Part shown: piece by piece, positions 25,461 to 38,300 of the stretch
How positions within the stretch are numbered: position 1 is the first letter of the stretch
Layout of the letters: each line of letters begins with the position of its first letter
Assembly: GCA_012295275.1 (NCBI GenBank)
Contig: CM022673.1
Location: 24,118,081-24,178,080 of the forward strand
Source of the DNA: Chrysomallon squamiferum
Taxonomy: Eukaryota; Mollusca; Gastropoda; Neomphalida; Peltospiridae
Direction: 5' to 3'
DNA: 60,000 nt
Position numbers and translations under genes: made by a program
Notes under the pieces: generated by a model
What the model was told of the DNA's origin: nothing
Databases searched by the model: none
Seen by the model: the letters and a program-made list of their open reading frames with translations, nothing else

Positions 25461-26155
25461 ATTAGACTTTTCTCTTTTAATCTAGCATTTGGAAAAACGA
25501 AAATAGTTCAGACACGTAATATACGTACCACATCAAAAAAATACTTAAACAGTTTCAGAACTAAATATATCACGTTACTAATAATGATATTCACACTTAT
25601 TAACCTCAACACAACCCACACAACAACAACAAAACAAAACACAACCAAACATGCCTTAAAAAAAAAAAAAAAAAATAAATAAAAAAAATAATATTAAAGA
25701 AATGACGACTGAAAATTAAGAAAAGAAAATAGAAACAAACAAACCAAAGGAAAGCAAAAACTATTTTGTTTAAAATAAATTCATGACATTAAATGGCAGT
25801 TTCTTTTAGGTGGCAGTCTCAAAACAAATCAGAAATAGTTCATTTAAAGAGAGAATTCTTAGAAAGACACAACAATGTCGTCGTGAGTAAAATCTTAAAT
25901 ATTTAACACTGCAATGATCTCATTTTAACGTAACAACGTAGACGTCAACATCATCTAAATAAACTAAACAAACTTTTACCCAAGTGAACAATAGTCTATC
26001 ACATGACAATACCAAGTCCTCAGATAACGATGAAATACTAGCAATCTGATTTAGACAAGCGATTCGAGATCTACTGCATGTCTGCACCGTCTGGAGATAA
26101 TTTTTATATTCCATCTCACAGACAGCAAATATATCACTGACTGATAGATGTGCTA

Positions 26156-26157
<2 letters not shown>
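25461..26157. other. AT-rich intergenic DNA
   Basis: No gene recognised. Contains an A-run near 25658-25676. Confidence 0.45.

Positions 26158-26198
<41 letters not shown>
26158..26198. repeat. (GT)n microsatellite
   Basis: Uninterrupted GT tract of about 40 bp. Confidence 0.93.
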
Positions 26199-26200
<2 letters not shown>

Positions 26201-26456
26201 CAACAACAAAAGGACAACAACTATGTCTTCATATTTTTTCCATTATCATCATCAACATCACAATTATCGCCATCATTATCATAAAACCATACACCAATAA
26301 GACTGTTTGTCCTTATCATTATTATCATTTCATTTTTTTTTTCTTATTTTTAAAAAAAAACATTTATTTGTTAGTATCAGCCTACAAGAATTTCATGTAA
26401 TTGTTGGGAATTGTTTATAATTGTGAATTGTTGTAATTATCTTCAGACTAAGTAAC

Positions 26457-26495
<39 letters not shown>

Positions 26496-26914
26496 TTAAT
26501 GCGGATTGTGAAGATTGTAAAAGACGTGATGACATATTCGTCATCAAAATAGATCCTTCGTCAGATTAACTTGATACAAGAAACGACAGTCCCTTTCACC
26601 AGTTCACTTATGTTAATGGTGTTTAGTTTAAATAAGGCATGGAAACTAACAGCTTTTAAAAAGAAAAAAGAAACAAATAATAATCAATACTGAAAATGGA
26701 AGACGGTTATTATTTTCTATAGAAGATAGAAATAATGAAATGTTTACTTGGAAATAGGAACAAACTATTGTTAGCTTTTTTTTTATCTGTTTACATTAAA
26801 CGCGTCATGGTGACACAAAAAGAAATAAAAGAGGTTTATTTCAAATACGTCTGTCTGTGATCTCTTCAGTTTTATATCGGCCAAACAATGTTTTACTTAT
26901 TTTATTTATTTGTA
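26199..26914. other. AT-rich intergenic DNA
   Basis: No gene recognised. Poly-T at about 26461-26494. Confidence 0.45.
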
Positions 26915-27370
26915 TGAGTTATTACGGTTGATATTTTATATATTTTATTTATTATTTAAGTTGATATTTTACATATTTTATTTATTATTTAAGTTGATAT
27001 TCTACATATTTTATTTATTATTTAAGTTGATATTTTACTTATTTTATTTATGATTAAATTTAATGGTTTACCTTTTTTATTACTAATGTTGATATTTTAT
27101 ATTTCTTCTTATTATTAAAGTTGATATTTTACACATTTTATTTATTATTACAACTGATAATTTATATATTTTATTTATTACTAATGTTGATATTTTATAT
27201 TCCTTATTATTATTAACGTTGATAATTTATATATTTTATTTATTAAAACTGACATTTTATATATTTTATTTATTATTAAAATGAATATTTTTATATATTT
27301 TTTTAATATTAAAGTTGATATTTATATATTTTATTTATTAAAGATGATATTTTTTATATATATATATATT
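26915..27370. repeat. Degenerate ~31-bp AT minisatellite
   Basis: About 14 diverged units of the form GTTGATATTTTATATATTTT followed by ATTTATTATTA. Confidence 0.85.
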
Positions 27371-27540
27371 TAAATTCGATATTTTCCTATTGGCTATTGA
27401 TCAGAGATATGCTAGTAAGTAGAACAATTTATACATAAAAAAAAAAAAAAAAAAAAAAAAATAATAATAATAATCATAATAAATAAATAAAAAACGAAAA
27501 TCCTACAAAAATTCGCCGAATATTCGTCTTAATTTCGAAG

Positions 27541-27790
27541 CAAAACTGTCACCCCCGGGCAAGGCCGTGCGCAAAAGTGCGCGAGGTTTATGAAATAATT
27601 CGTGGGCATAAACACGAATTGGCAGCTTCCATTAACAACTCTACATGAAAGCGCCGACCTGCCACGTGACTCGGGATGCTGGGAATTATCCTCGCATGCA
27701 GTTTGTCTTTCACCTGTGAAGACGGCGAACCATTTTTTTTTCAGGAAGTTACCAACCGATAATTACACGAACTACGGTCGGAAATAGAAA
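27541..27790. promoter_or_regulatory. GC-rich motif-dense island, candidate conserved element
   Basis: It stands out sharply from the flanking A/T homopolymers. It contains a perfect inverted repeat AATTCGTG (27597-27604) / CACGAATT (27613-27620), a GTGCGC direct repeat around 27567-27581, CCCCCGGG, a CACGTG E-box near 27663, a kappaB-like GGGAATTATCC near 27679 and TCACCTG near 27710. A 61-codon plus-strand ORF crosses it but has no recognisable domain. An enhancer or promoter is more likely than a gene; neither is proven. Confidence 0.4.
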
Positions 27791-28209
27791 CGTTTGCCCC
27801 ATAGCGAAATTGCGCAGCATTAACTCGTAACACTATTACTGTCAACACTGACCAACTGATCCGTTCGAAATCGTTTTCGTCTGCTAAAATTGTGAATTAT
27901 TGCTAATGTAAAAATGTTTTTTTTTTTTTTCTTTTCAAAACTCTCTACTGATCTACACGCTTTTTTTGTTTGTTTTTTTCGTTTGTTCCGTTTCTTTTTT
28001 TTTTTTATCATTGTCATCGACGTCATTTTCGTAGTCATTTACGTCATCCTGCTTATGTTAGAAAGTATCCTCTTTAATATTTCATCGTAATCTGTTTTTA
28101 GTTTTCCGTTTCATCATCCACGTCGTCGTTTTTCAGAGACAGACAGGCACACAACCACACACAGAGAGACAGAGCAGACAAAAAGAAAGGGACACTGAGA
28201 AATCAAAAG
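27791..28209. other. Intergenic DNA
   Basis: Contains T-runs near 27917-27930 and 27996-28006 and several ACGTCATC/CGTCGTCG motifs (28020-28130). No gene recognised. Confidence 0.4.
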
Positions 28210-28213
28210 AGAG

Positions 28214-28284
<71 letters not shown>

Positions 28285-28453
28285 AATACATAGAGAGAGA
28301 TATACGGTTTGACAGATAGCTATAGAGATAGATAGAGAGAGATAGATAGATAGATAGATAGTTAGATAGATAGATAGATAGAAAGATAGATAGGCATATA
28401 GAGATAGATCGATAGTTTGATATATATGTGTGTGTGTGTGTGTATATGTATGA

Positions 28454-28502
<49 letters not shown>

Positions 28503-28511
28503 TTCATACAT

Positions 28512-28543
<32 letters not shown>

Positions 28544-28665
28544 AGATAGACAGACAGATAGATGGATAGACAGACAGATAGATGGATAGACAGAGATAGA
28601 TGGATAGACAGACAGACATATATAAATAGAGAGATAACGAAAGAGTTTGAGAAAGAGCGAGAGAG
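28210..28665. repeat. Compound (GA)n/(GATA)n/(GACA)n microsatellite block
   Basis: About 450 bp: (AG)n at about 28218-28281, GATA-type repeats at about 28320-28410, a short GT tract near 28430, (GA)n at about 28468-28498, then GATA/GACA/GATG repeats to about 28620. The 124- and 85-codon minus-strand ORFs are repeat translations. Confidence 0.95.
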
Positions 28666-30119
<1,454 letters not shown>

Positions 30120-30305
30120 CTTTATTATTATTACCTTTATTATTTTTATTACTATTACTCTTATTATTATTTATACTATAATTATTATTATTATTACTAT
30201 TACTATAATTATTATTATTATTACTATTACTATAATTATTATTACTATTAGTATTCTTTTTCTTTTTCTTCTTCTTCATCCTTCTTCTTCTTATTATTAT
30301 TATTA
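30120..30305. repeat. (TTA)n-rich trinucleotide region
   Basis: Imperfect TTA/CTA triplets, including a 30-bp block containing ATTACTATTACTATAATTAT repeated at about 30187-30245, then (CTT)n. Confidence 0.85.
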
Positions 30306-30825
30306 TGTAACTGAGTGTTTAGAGCTGTGTAACCTAGTGTGTAGAGCTGTGTAACCGAGTGTGTAGAGCTGTGTAACTGAGTATGTAGAACTGTGTAACT
30401 GAGTGTGTAGAACTGTGTAACTGAGTGTATAGAGCTGTGTAACACAGTGTTTGGAGCTGTGTAACTGAGTATGTAGAACTGTGTAACACAATGTTTAGAG
30501 CTCTGTAACAGTGTGTAGAGCTGTGTAACTGAGTGGGTAGAACTGTGTAACACAATGTTTAGAGCTGTGTAACATAGTGTGTAGAGCTGTGTAACTGAGT
30601 TTGTAGAGCTGTGTAACACAATGTTTAGAGCTCTATAACACAGTATGTTGAGCTGTGTAACTGAGTGGGTAGAGCTGTGTAACTGAGTGGAGCTGTGTAA
30701 CACAGTGTTTAGAGCTGTATAACACAGTATGTAGAGCTGTGTAACTGAGTGGGTAGAGCTGTGTAACACAATGTTTAGAGCTGTGTAACATAGTGTGTAG
30801 AGATGTGTAACACAGTGTGAAATCT
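30306..30825. repeat. ~20-22-bp minisatellite array
   Basis: About 25 units of the form GTAGAGCTGTGTAACTGAGT with variants (ACACAGT, ACACAAT, TTTAGAGCT). The variants recur in blocks, implying higher-order duplication. The 173-codon minus-strand ORF (Tyr/Thr/His/Ser-rich) is repeat translation. Confidence 0.94.
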
Positions 30826-30949
30826 CAGGGTGACTAAATCAGACTTATTAACATTCTCTCTCTGAATTTCATTAACACACAACACACTAATTTACAGTAC
30901 ACTAATCTACAACGTGTTTATTTCATCTCTGTCTATTCTTGGTATGCTG

Positions 30950-31390
30950 CTACTAAAATTATTACTAATCCTACCGCAACCACTACTGTTGGTACTGCTA
31001 TCTTACTACTGTTACCTGTACTGCTAATATTACCACTACTACTGTTACCAGTACTACTAATATTACCACTACTACTGTTACCAGTACTACTAATATTAAC
31101 ACTACTACTGTTACCTGTACTGCTAATATTACCACTACTACTGTTACTAGTACCACAAAACTGCCACTAACACTACAACTACTACTTACAACTATAACTA
31201 TACTACTGTTTCTATTCCTATATTTTACTATTACTATTGCTGCTGCTGCTATTTCTACTACCATTACTGTTGTTGATGTTGCTGCTGCTGCTGCTACTAC
31301 TACCTCTACAACAAATTTTACTATTTTATTATGATTGTTATTATTACTAATGTTGTTGTCGTTGCTGTTACATCGCTAATACTACTAATA
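30950..31390. repeat. Imperfect (ACT/CTG)n region with 33-bp units
   Basis: Four near-identical 33-bp units (CTACTACTGTTACC plus GTACTACTAATATTA) at about 31004-31150 inside a wider ACT/GCT triplet region. The Val-rich minus-strand ORF is repeat translation. Confidence 0.85.
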
Positions 31391-33169
31391 AACTAAGAAT
31401 AATAAAAAAAATTAAAAAAAAAAACACACGCCCATCCCAAAGAACTGAATAAAGGAAATAGATTACCGTAGGCATAAAAAAAATAATAATAAAACTGTTT
31501 ACGAGAATTTAAAATTGTAAATACATGTATCTGAACTCCCATCTTGGAGTGAAAAACGAAGTATTTTCAGTGAATGTGTGAGTTAATGTGCTTCTCAACG
31601 TCTTATATATCAGTATTCTCCGTCGGTGTAACGTCATCAGTTAAAGTCTTATGTTACAGTTTTGGAAATCTTCTTCGCAGTAAAACGTCGTTAACGAGAT
31701 GCTCGTGCGTTGTTTAATCAACGACTACTGGGTGTCAGACACGACAGAGACGTCAACAACAACATCTTCTAATGGTCAGTGCGTTCGGTGCGACAGAATA
31801 CGGTTAAAATATGCCATCACGCTTTCATCTCAGTGACGCTATTGTGTTACGGAAATAAAGAAATAGTTACTTCCCGTTAGCAGCTCTTTTGTGCGCTCAT
31901 CTCATTTTCCATATCCACTCTTCCGTTATAATTATTCAAGTTGTTTCAAAGGTGAAGGTCGTTCAGCGCTGATTTCAAGAAGTAAACAGCAGTATATATA
32001 TATATATATATATAGAATATAATTATTTGTAATTGCGTGACAAAACCAACTTATTTAGAATACATCTGTGAAATAATTTATACAAACAAAAAATGTAATG
32101 TTTAGAATGTGCTTGTTATAAAATTAAATATAAGTACAAGTCATTAAATAGTATTTATGAAGTTGTTTATACAAAATATATATTCGAGATTTATTGTTGA
32201 AGTGAATTTTGAAATGTGATTACATTTTTGAAAATTTAACATTTATAATTGCACAAATGTTAATTAAAATGTATTTGAAAATGAATAAATCGAAAGGGGA
32301 ATTGATGTAGTAGTTTTAGTTATTCTTCTTCTTCTGCTCATTGTTGTTGATGTTGCTGTTGTATATTTTTTTTTTTTTACACTTTTCGTTTTCTTTCAGA
32401 TATCTCTGTATGTGCAAATTACTAGTAAATCAGTTTGTAAGTTTAGAAAATCTCAGTAATTTAACCTAATGTAAACAGTGCTATCTAGATGTCGGCTAAT
32501 GCTACCTCTAATGATGTTGTCTAAATGACTTCTTTTGGATGAGTGTGGAGCGAAAATATGTCTCATTGAATCCTTAATTATTTAACCCATTAATCTGACC
32601 ATGCTGATTCCTTAATAAAAACAAATTAAGAGACGGGTTTTCAGAGACGTTGAAGACTACAAAATACGAGGAAGTAGAAATCAGTGTTGTAACAGAAGTC
32701 TGGGTGGGGTTGATGGGTGGGGTTGATGGGTGGGGCTGGAGGGAAATAAACATAAAAATAGGAAGATAACAGAACGAAGAAAACAAAGAAATATGGAGAA
32801 TTACACTGAAAAACAAAATTCAATGGGGGAAGGCAAAAAAAAAAAAAAAAAAGAAAGGAAAAAGACGGGAACAAAAAGAAGGCAGAAAAGAAAAGAAGAA
32901 GAAACAGAAAAATTGTAAAGAGTTATGTTTGTGCAACAGAATTATTCTAAAATTATTCTAAAATATTCCAGTGTTATATTAAATAAATATTCCTTCACGA
33001 CTGATGCGATTTAACACACGGTATATGTTTTACTTTGTAGTGAATACCTGCCAGCATTCAGTTGTTTATGTATTCCATTTTCTTCATTCCAGTCAATCAG
33101 ATTATCAAAAAACTTTGTCTACAGCTTAATCATTATTATACAAATATTTGAAAAACAATATATATATAC
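31391..33169. other. Intergenic DNA
   Basis: Mostly AT-rich. The segment 31540-31990 is less so, with GACGTCAAC and repeated ACGTC motifs. The segment 32730-32920 is purine-rich low complexity. No gene recognised. Confidence 0.4.
32702..32743 (+). repeat. G-rich triplicate, potential G-quadruplex
   Basis: Three tandem copies of a 15-bp GGTGGGGTTGATGGG-type unit give at least six closely spaced runs of three or four G on the plus strand, unusual in this AT-rich region. Confidence 0.75.
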
Positions 33170-33382
33170 TATATGTATTCCTCGAAAAGGTAAGGGAACT
33201 CTAATAAGAATTTACAATTGTCAAACGTGTAAGGTATATTAACTGTGGGGAATGCTTATATTATAATGCTGAATCAACTGGAAAAAAACATGGAAACCGA
33301 TAGCTCAGTATTATAGTCAGAAGTAAAATTTGAAAACTGAGGTATTTGGTGGGATTCTTCTTTTTTTTTTTTTTTTTTTTCT

Positions 33383-33860
33383 CAGTAGTGTGTGATATCG
33401 CCACGATTTAAGACATTCGTTCAGTCCACGACGGCATTGTACATATGAGTCTCCCATTGCCCAGCGTGTGGCCATGTTTCTTTAACGTTGTCGGATGTCT
33501 TCGACGTTGATGCACACGTCTCCTAATCATGTCTCAGACGTTCAGCGGGGGAAAGGTCTGGTCTCGGTAGATGTTGTGCTGCTGGACCTGAGCACGGTTA
33601 GAACGGGTTATCCAGTACAACAAACAGTGACCCTTCCTTGCACAGAGTGGAGGAGGATTCTGCCAGTCACAGTGAAATAAGCAACTCGCCGCCAAATCTG
33701 TGAAGTTGTCGTGTTGTTCGTTTTGTTGTCGTTGTTGTCTCACGCGACCTCTCCTCACAGTTACGTCCAAAGTGAACAGGAACTCATCTGAAAACAGATC
33801 ATATGACCAGCGACGAAAAATCCGGTACTGATATTTTAGTTCACCCACACCCACACCCAC
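33383..33860 (-). pseudogene. Decayed Tc1-type (IS630/Tc1/mariner) transposase
   Basis: On the minus strand, pieces of a Tc1-family transposase appear in different frames: LFSDEFLF and GRVR (the LFSDES..F block holding the second catalytic Asp), then FPPLN followed by DMIRRRVHQR (the SPDLNPIEHLWD block) and RRGLNECLKSWRYHT, which matches the family's C-terminal RRCQACIAARGGHTRY-type ending. Frame changes and in-frame stops separate the blocks, and the N-terminal helix-turn-helix half is missing, so it cannot be active. A TATTCCTCGAAAAGGTAAGG sequence near 33177 could be the downstream terminal repeat (inference). The other end is replaced by simple repeats at 33.84 kb. Confidence 0.75.
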
Positions 33861-33917
33861 TCACCCACCCACCCACCCACACCCACACACACACACACAC
33901 ACACACTCTCTCTCTCT

Positions 33918-33951
<34 letters not shown>
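33840..33951. repeat. Compound C-rich/(AC)n/(TC)n repeat
   Basis: CCCACA/CCCACC units (about 33844-33884) pass into (AC)n and then (TC)n. The C-rich part gives runs of three G on the minus strand. Confidence 0.93.
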
Positions 33952-33955
<4 letters not shown>

Positions 33956-34559
33956 GTGTGTATATACTTATTGAGATTGTCTTATTAATGTAAGGCGATT
34001 ATTTCAGTGTAGAGACAAGGGCTGAACGTTCCGTACAAAGAATATTACACTTTGTTAAACAGACTGCCAAAGCACACACAGAACGATTATTATTTCATGA
34101 TTACACAAAACACACATACTTCTGTTGTATTGAACCATTTCTCTTTCTCTGATGCCGATAACCTCCCATCTTGGTAAAGATTTGTATTCCTGCTCTAACA
34201 GTGTCAGACTTTTCAGAGTGCACTACATAATCAGACTGTTTGGATAAAAACAAACAAAAAGAAAAGATTTAAAAAAAAATCTCCTCTCAATCAGTTCTCT
34301 CCTTATCTCAGTCTTTGTACACATCAGTCACACTTGAACCTTTGTTACTCGTAAAGCGTAATGTACTTGATATCTGAGATATCGTGTTATCATTGCTGTC
34401 GCGTTGTATTGCCATTGTGTTCTTTACTCATATATCACTTGTCAGGAAATTCGTTTTGTGTTTTTTATATTTGTAAAGTAATTCTCTCTCGCCTAACAAT
34501 AGAGTTTAAAACCTGTGTACTTTTGCATTGAACAGGGCAGATTATTATTATTAGAGAGG
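33952..34559. other. Intergenic DNA
   Basis: Unique sequence of moderate AT content. No gene recognised. Confidence 0.4.
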
Positions 34560-35180
34560 AATCTTGTCAAGCCGGACTGACACTGTGCGAGAGTCCGGGT
34601 TCAATGAACCAATCAGAAAACACGTGACATAGGACTCCGGAACACGTCGACTCGTATTCTGCAGAAACCGGAACAGGACTTTAACACATAAGTGATCTTT
34701 GTCGAGTAAATAAATAAATAAATAAAAATAACTCTAAATTAAAGCCAATAGGTACGTGCAACCATTAATCTGAAATTTTGAGAAAAGATTTAAACCGCGA
34801 AGTCAAAGCTAAGATTTGTTTAGTTCAAGACTGAAACTGGTTTCGTATTCTTACTGTTTAATTTGAAGCTTTTGATAAACTAAATCGAACTAAAATGAAG
34901 AGCGGTGATTGGCTGAAGGTGAAAGGGAAGTAACAGATACAGCGCGACCAGCGGGGAGAATCGAAGTAACAGTCTTGTCACTGAGAAACGTCTCAGAAAA
35001 CAGAATTAGTGGAAGTGTTGTAAAAATCAGAACGTATTGAACCCGTTAACTATCTGCCTTGGAGGGAACACAGAGAAAATAAAACAAATTACAATGTTGT
35101 AGAAGACATTTCAGATCCACAGGACAAAAAATCGACAGCTTTTCACAGAACTAAATCCCTCTCCCGCGGCTACGAGACAA
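34560..35180. promoter_or_regulatory. Candidate promoter/enhancer region
   Basis: Balanced composition with CCAAT-type motifs AACCAATCAG (about 34608) and GATTGGCTG (about 34907), CACGTGAC (about 34621), an ETS-like ACCGGAAC (about 34668) and CpG-containing unique sequence. No transcript can be assigned to either strand, so this is inferred from motif clustering only. Confidence 0.3.
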
Positions 35181-35308
35181 GTCTGAATACTTGTTGATTC
35201 CTAATCACTTCCTATTTTACAGTGTTTATTCATTTATTCATTCATTCATCCATTCACAGTCACTGCCATCCATGGAAAGAAAAAGAAAAAAAAAAAAAAA
35301 AAATATAA

Positions 35309-35344
<36 letters not shown>

Positions 35345-35785
35345 CAGATAAAAGATTTAAACCAAGTCATCTATTTGGCTAAAAAAATAAATAAATAAAT
35401 AAATAAGAAATTAAAATTATAACGATAAAATCAACTAACCTACAATGATACTTCCGAATTAAGAATAACAGCCGGCTATATCATACCAAACAACAGTTAG
35501 AAAAGTTCTTTGATCTTTCCGCACTCACATGTTTGTCAGCGTATACTGATTAATTATTATGTTTATTTCGCGGTTAAAATATTAATATATATTGTATTTA
35601 AAGGATGACCATCTAACTATCCTGTGAAGAATGTGGAAATGAGGTGAGTGAACAGAAAAATAACAATTGCTGACAAGTGTATGGGCACATTAATTCATTT
35701 AACAGTTAGTTTTATTTTTTTTTTAACGCATAATATCTTCACCAGCTAAGACTTGAGATTAAAATAAATAAATAAAACAAAGGAG
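35181..35785. other. AT-rich intergenic DNA
   Basis: A-run and T-run pair near 35285-35344 and (AAAT)n near 35380-35405. No gene recognised. Confidence 0.45.
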
Positions 35786-35939
35786 TCAGGGTGAACAAAC
35801 TATACAATATGAAATATGAAAGTTATTAGCAAAAACAAACACGTCATCAGCGATGATGCTATCACGCATCAGAACGTTGACGCCGAAGTCGCCGATGTTG
35901 ACCGTGGTAAACGTGACGGGAAGATGCCAAACAGCGGAT
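35786..35939 (-). other. Unassigned coding-like segment with splice acceptor
   Basis: On the minus strand a good acceptor (TTCATTTCACTTTCAG, 35940-35955) is followed by a 51-codon open frame, in phase 1, containing HLPVTFTTVNIGDFGVNV and then LMRDSIIADDVF. Many codons in the first 33 end in C or G (GTC, ACC, AAC, ATC, GGC, GAC, TTC), unlike the AT-rich surroundings. The frame stays open to TGA at 35786. I do not recognise the protein. The plus strand also has open frames across the same bases, so it may instead be a conserved non-coding or repeat-derived element. No partner exon was identified. Confidence 0.35.
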
Positions 35940-35955
35940 CTGAAAGTGAAATGAA

Positions 35956-37220
35956 CTCATCACACACACAAAACTGATTTTACAGATATTAGGTCTGCAG
36001 AAGCACGGGAGCATGCGCGGTTTAATTGAAATGGATGTCGTACATGTTCATGAATAACGTCGACACTGCATGACACGCTGTTCACAGAGAACGGAAACAA
36101 ACAACGGACAGAACTGCGGTCTGACGTTGTGGTTGCTGTCGTCTTTCTGTCTCTTCTGGCGCGACAGGGTTAGACAGGTCAAACAAAACCATAAAGATAA
36201 CTCCGCTAAACGACAGAGTAATGACATAAATACATGAACTAGGATTTGTAACTCTCATTATCAAACCAGAACTGAATGTAAGCTACATGGATTTTTTTTT
36301 TGGTTTTTTTTTTTAATAGAACTCTGTTTAGTATTACTAATAGACCTGAATGACTGGACACTATGTAATGAGGGTGATGTCTTCTTCACAGACGGCTCTG
36401 TTTTTCAAGGAACACTCAACCAACAGCTCGGTGTGTAATATTTTAAGCAACAGAAATCTGTCTTCTACTCGACTTACATCCAGTTTATTCAGTCGTCGTA
36501 CGGTCACCTCATTTTTATTTATTTTTTATCTTCATTTTTTAATTAATATTACTTGTTTATAATTCTAATATATATCATAAATACCTACATAATATACACA
36601 CATATAGATATAGATATATAAACAGTAGAAGGAATCATATCAGAAAACAGTGAGTACAGTAAGTTCAGGTGATTAATTTTGTCAGCAGATACAGTAACGT
36701 CTAGTGGTGTTATTTCTATCTAATTCTGAAACAACGTAAGTGTCTGAATATAACAAAAAGAGTAGCTATAATTACACCGTTGTCTGAAAGCGACAGATAC
36801 AACAACAAGGAGGGTGGGACTGTTAAGTAATTTGTGTAAAGTAATTAGTCTCTAATACAGTAACTCTGATTTTTACTGTGTGCCCACGCCAGGTGTACTT
36901 GAACTTTAAATGAATTTGAGCGCAGTTCAAAATGCTTGATTGATTAATGGATAAAAATAGACAAATTCAGATATGAAATTTAGACTGAGCATCATAGAAC
37001 AGTACAGATGTTTTTAATATTCATCAATGTAGACTGTAATAAGAGTATTTATTTATATCTATGTATATTATTTTCACATCAGACATCTTTATAGATTTCG
37101 TATTTAACCCGTTGAAGAATCCAGAATCAAAAATAGTAATAATAATTAATAATAACAACAACAACAAATAATAAATAATAATAATAAAAATAAGTAAATA
37201 ATAATAAGAAGAAATAAGTA

Positions 37221-37260
<40 letters not shown>

Positions 37261-38090
37261 TAATAATAACAAAAATAATAATAAATTCAGATGAATCCAT
37301 ATTAATTAGTACGTGTGTCTGAAACTGTGGTATCGAAATCTTTGCATCATTTTTTTTTTTCTTTTAAGGATTTTCCGAGAGTTGTTTTTACTGCAGCAGC
37401 GGTTTCAGAGAACTGAGAATTGGTTACAGAGAACTGAGAATTGGTTTACAGAGAACTGAGAATTGGTTACAGAGAATTACCGTTACAGATAAAAACGTGA
37501 TATCCTCGTGCTGCCCCTACAGGAAGTACTCGACTGGACCAAAGTGGCTATCGGTCAACAGTGATCTGCACAGTACAAGAATGACGTGATGAGAAATGTG
37601 TTTAATTGCGTGTTCGACCTTGATTCGATATTTTTTTATTGGATACTAATGTTGCCTGACGTCTTCGCTAACAATGTGCTTTAAATGAAGTGGCACCAGA
37701 AACAGATGGCCAACTAAGCGATTAGTCACTTTTATGTATTTGTGTTGCGTATCTACCTTCTGTCTCTCTTTGTACCCAGTTATCTACCCTTATATCCTTT
37801 CACGTATCTCTCAGCCTTTCTGTTTGCATGTATCATTATTATTATTTTATTATAAGAACGTGAAGAAAGTAAGAGTGAATCAAAGAAGACTGTTCGAAAG
37901 AAAGAGAGGAAAATAGACAGTTGAAGAAGAAAAGGAAATTAAAAATAGGAGAAAATGATAATAAAGATAGAGATAAAAAAAAAAAAAAAAAAAAAAAAAA
38001 GAATTCATGCTGTAAAAAGAATAAATATCTAAATGAAATGAAACAAATAACAGAAGCCTCCAGCACAGAAATTTATAGTTATGTCTGTTG
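35956..38090. other. Intergenic DNA
   Basis: No gene recognised. Contains three tandem ~21-bp GGTTACAGAGAACTGAGAATT units (about 37405-37475), an (AAT)n tract near 37215-37260 and an A-run near 37977-38000. A 60-codon minus-strand ORF at 36082-36264 lies in balanced sequence but has no recognisable domain. Confidence 0.4.
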
Positions 38091-38300
38091 ATCTGTTTGT
38101 CCGTGTGACGTCATAGGCCTGTTGGCGTGCGTCGGTTACTGACCTTAGCGGTTATTGCGGGTTGCCTATGTTTATTGATAATGACGAGAAGTAATTTGTA
38201 ATGAGTGTTGCTGTCACATTTATCGAGTGTGATCCAGTTTGATAACTCGCGATGCCAGATAAACCGTCCCTTCTAACAAAAACTACTTTCTAGACCGGAT
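38091..38300. promoter_or_regulatory. GC-richer island with CRE-like motif
   Basis: Contains GTGACGTCATAGG (about 38105) and a repeat-free, more balanced sequence. Candidate regulatory DNA, with no associated transcript visible. Confidence 0.25.

Noticed and set aside
28133-28619. 124- and 85-codon minus-strand Ser/Leu/Tyr-rich ORFs
   Set aside because: They are translations of (GA)n and (GATA)n microsatellites.
30248-30769. 173-codon minus-strand ORF
   Set aside because: It is a translation of the ~20-22-bp minisatellite and adjoining TTA/CTT triplets.
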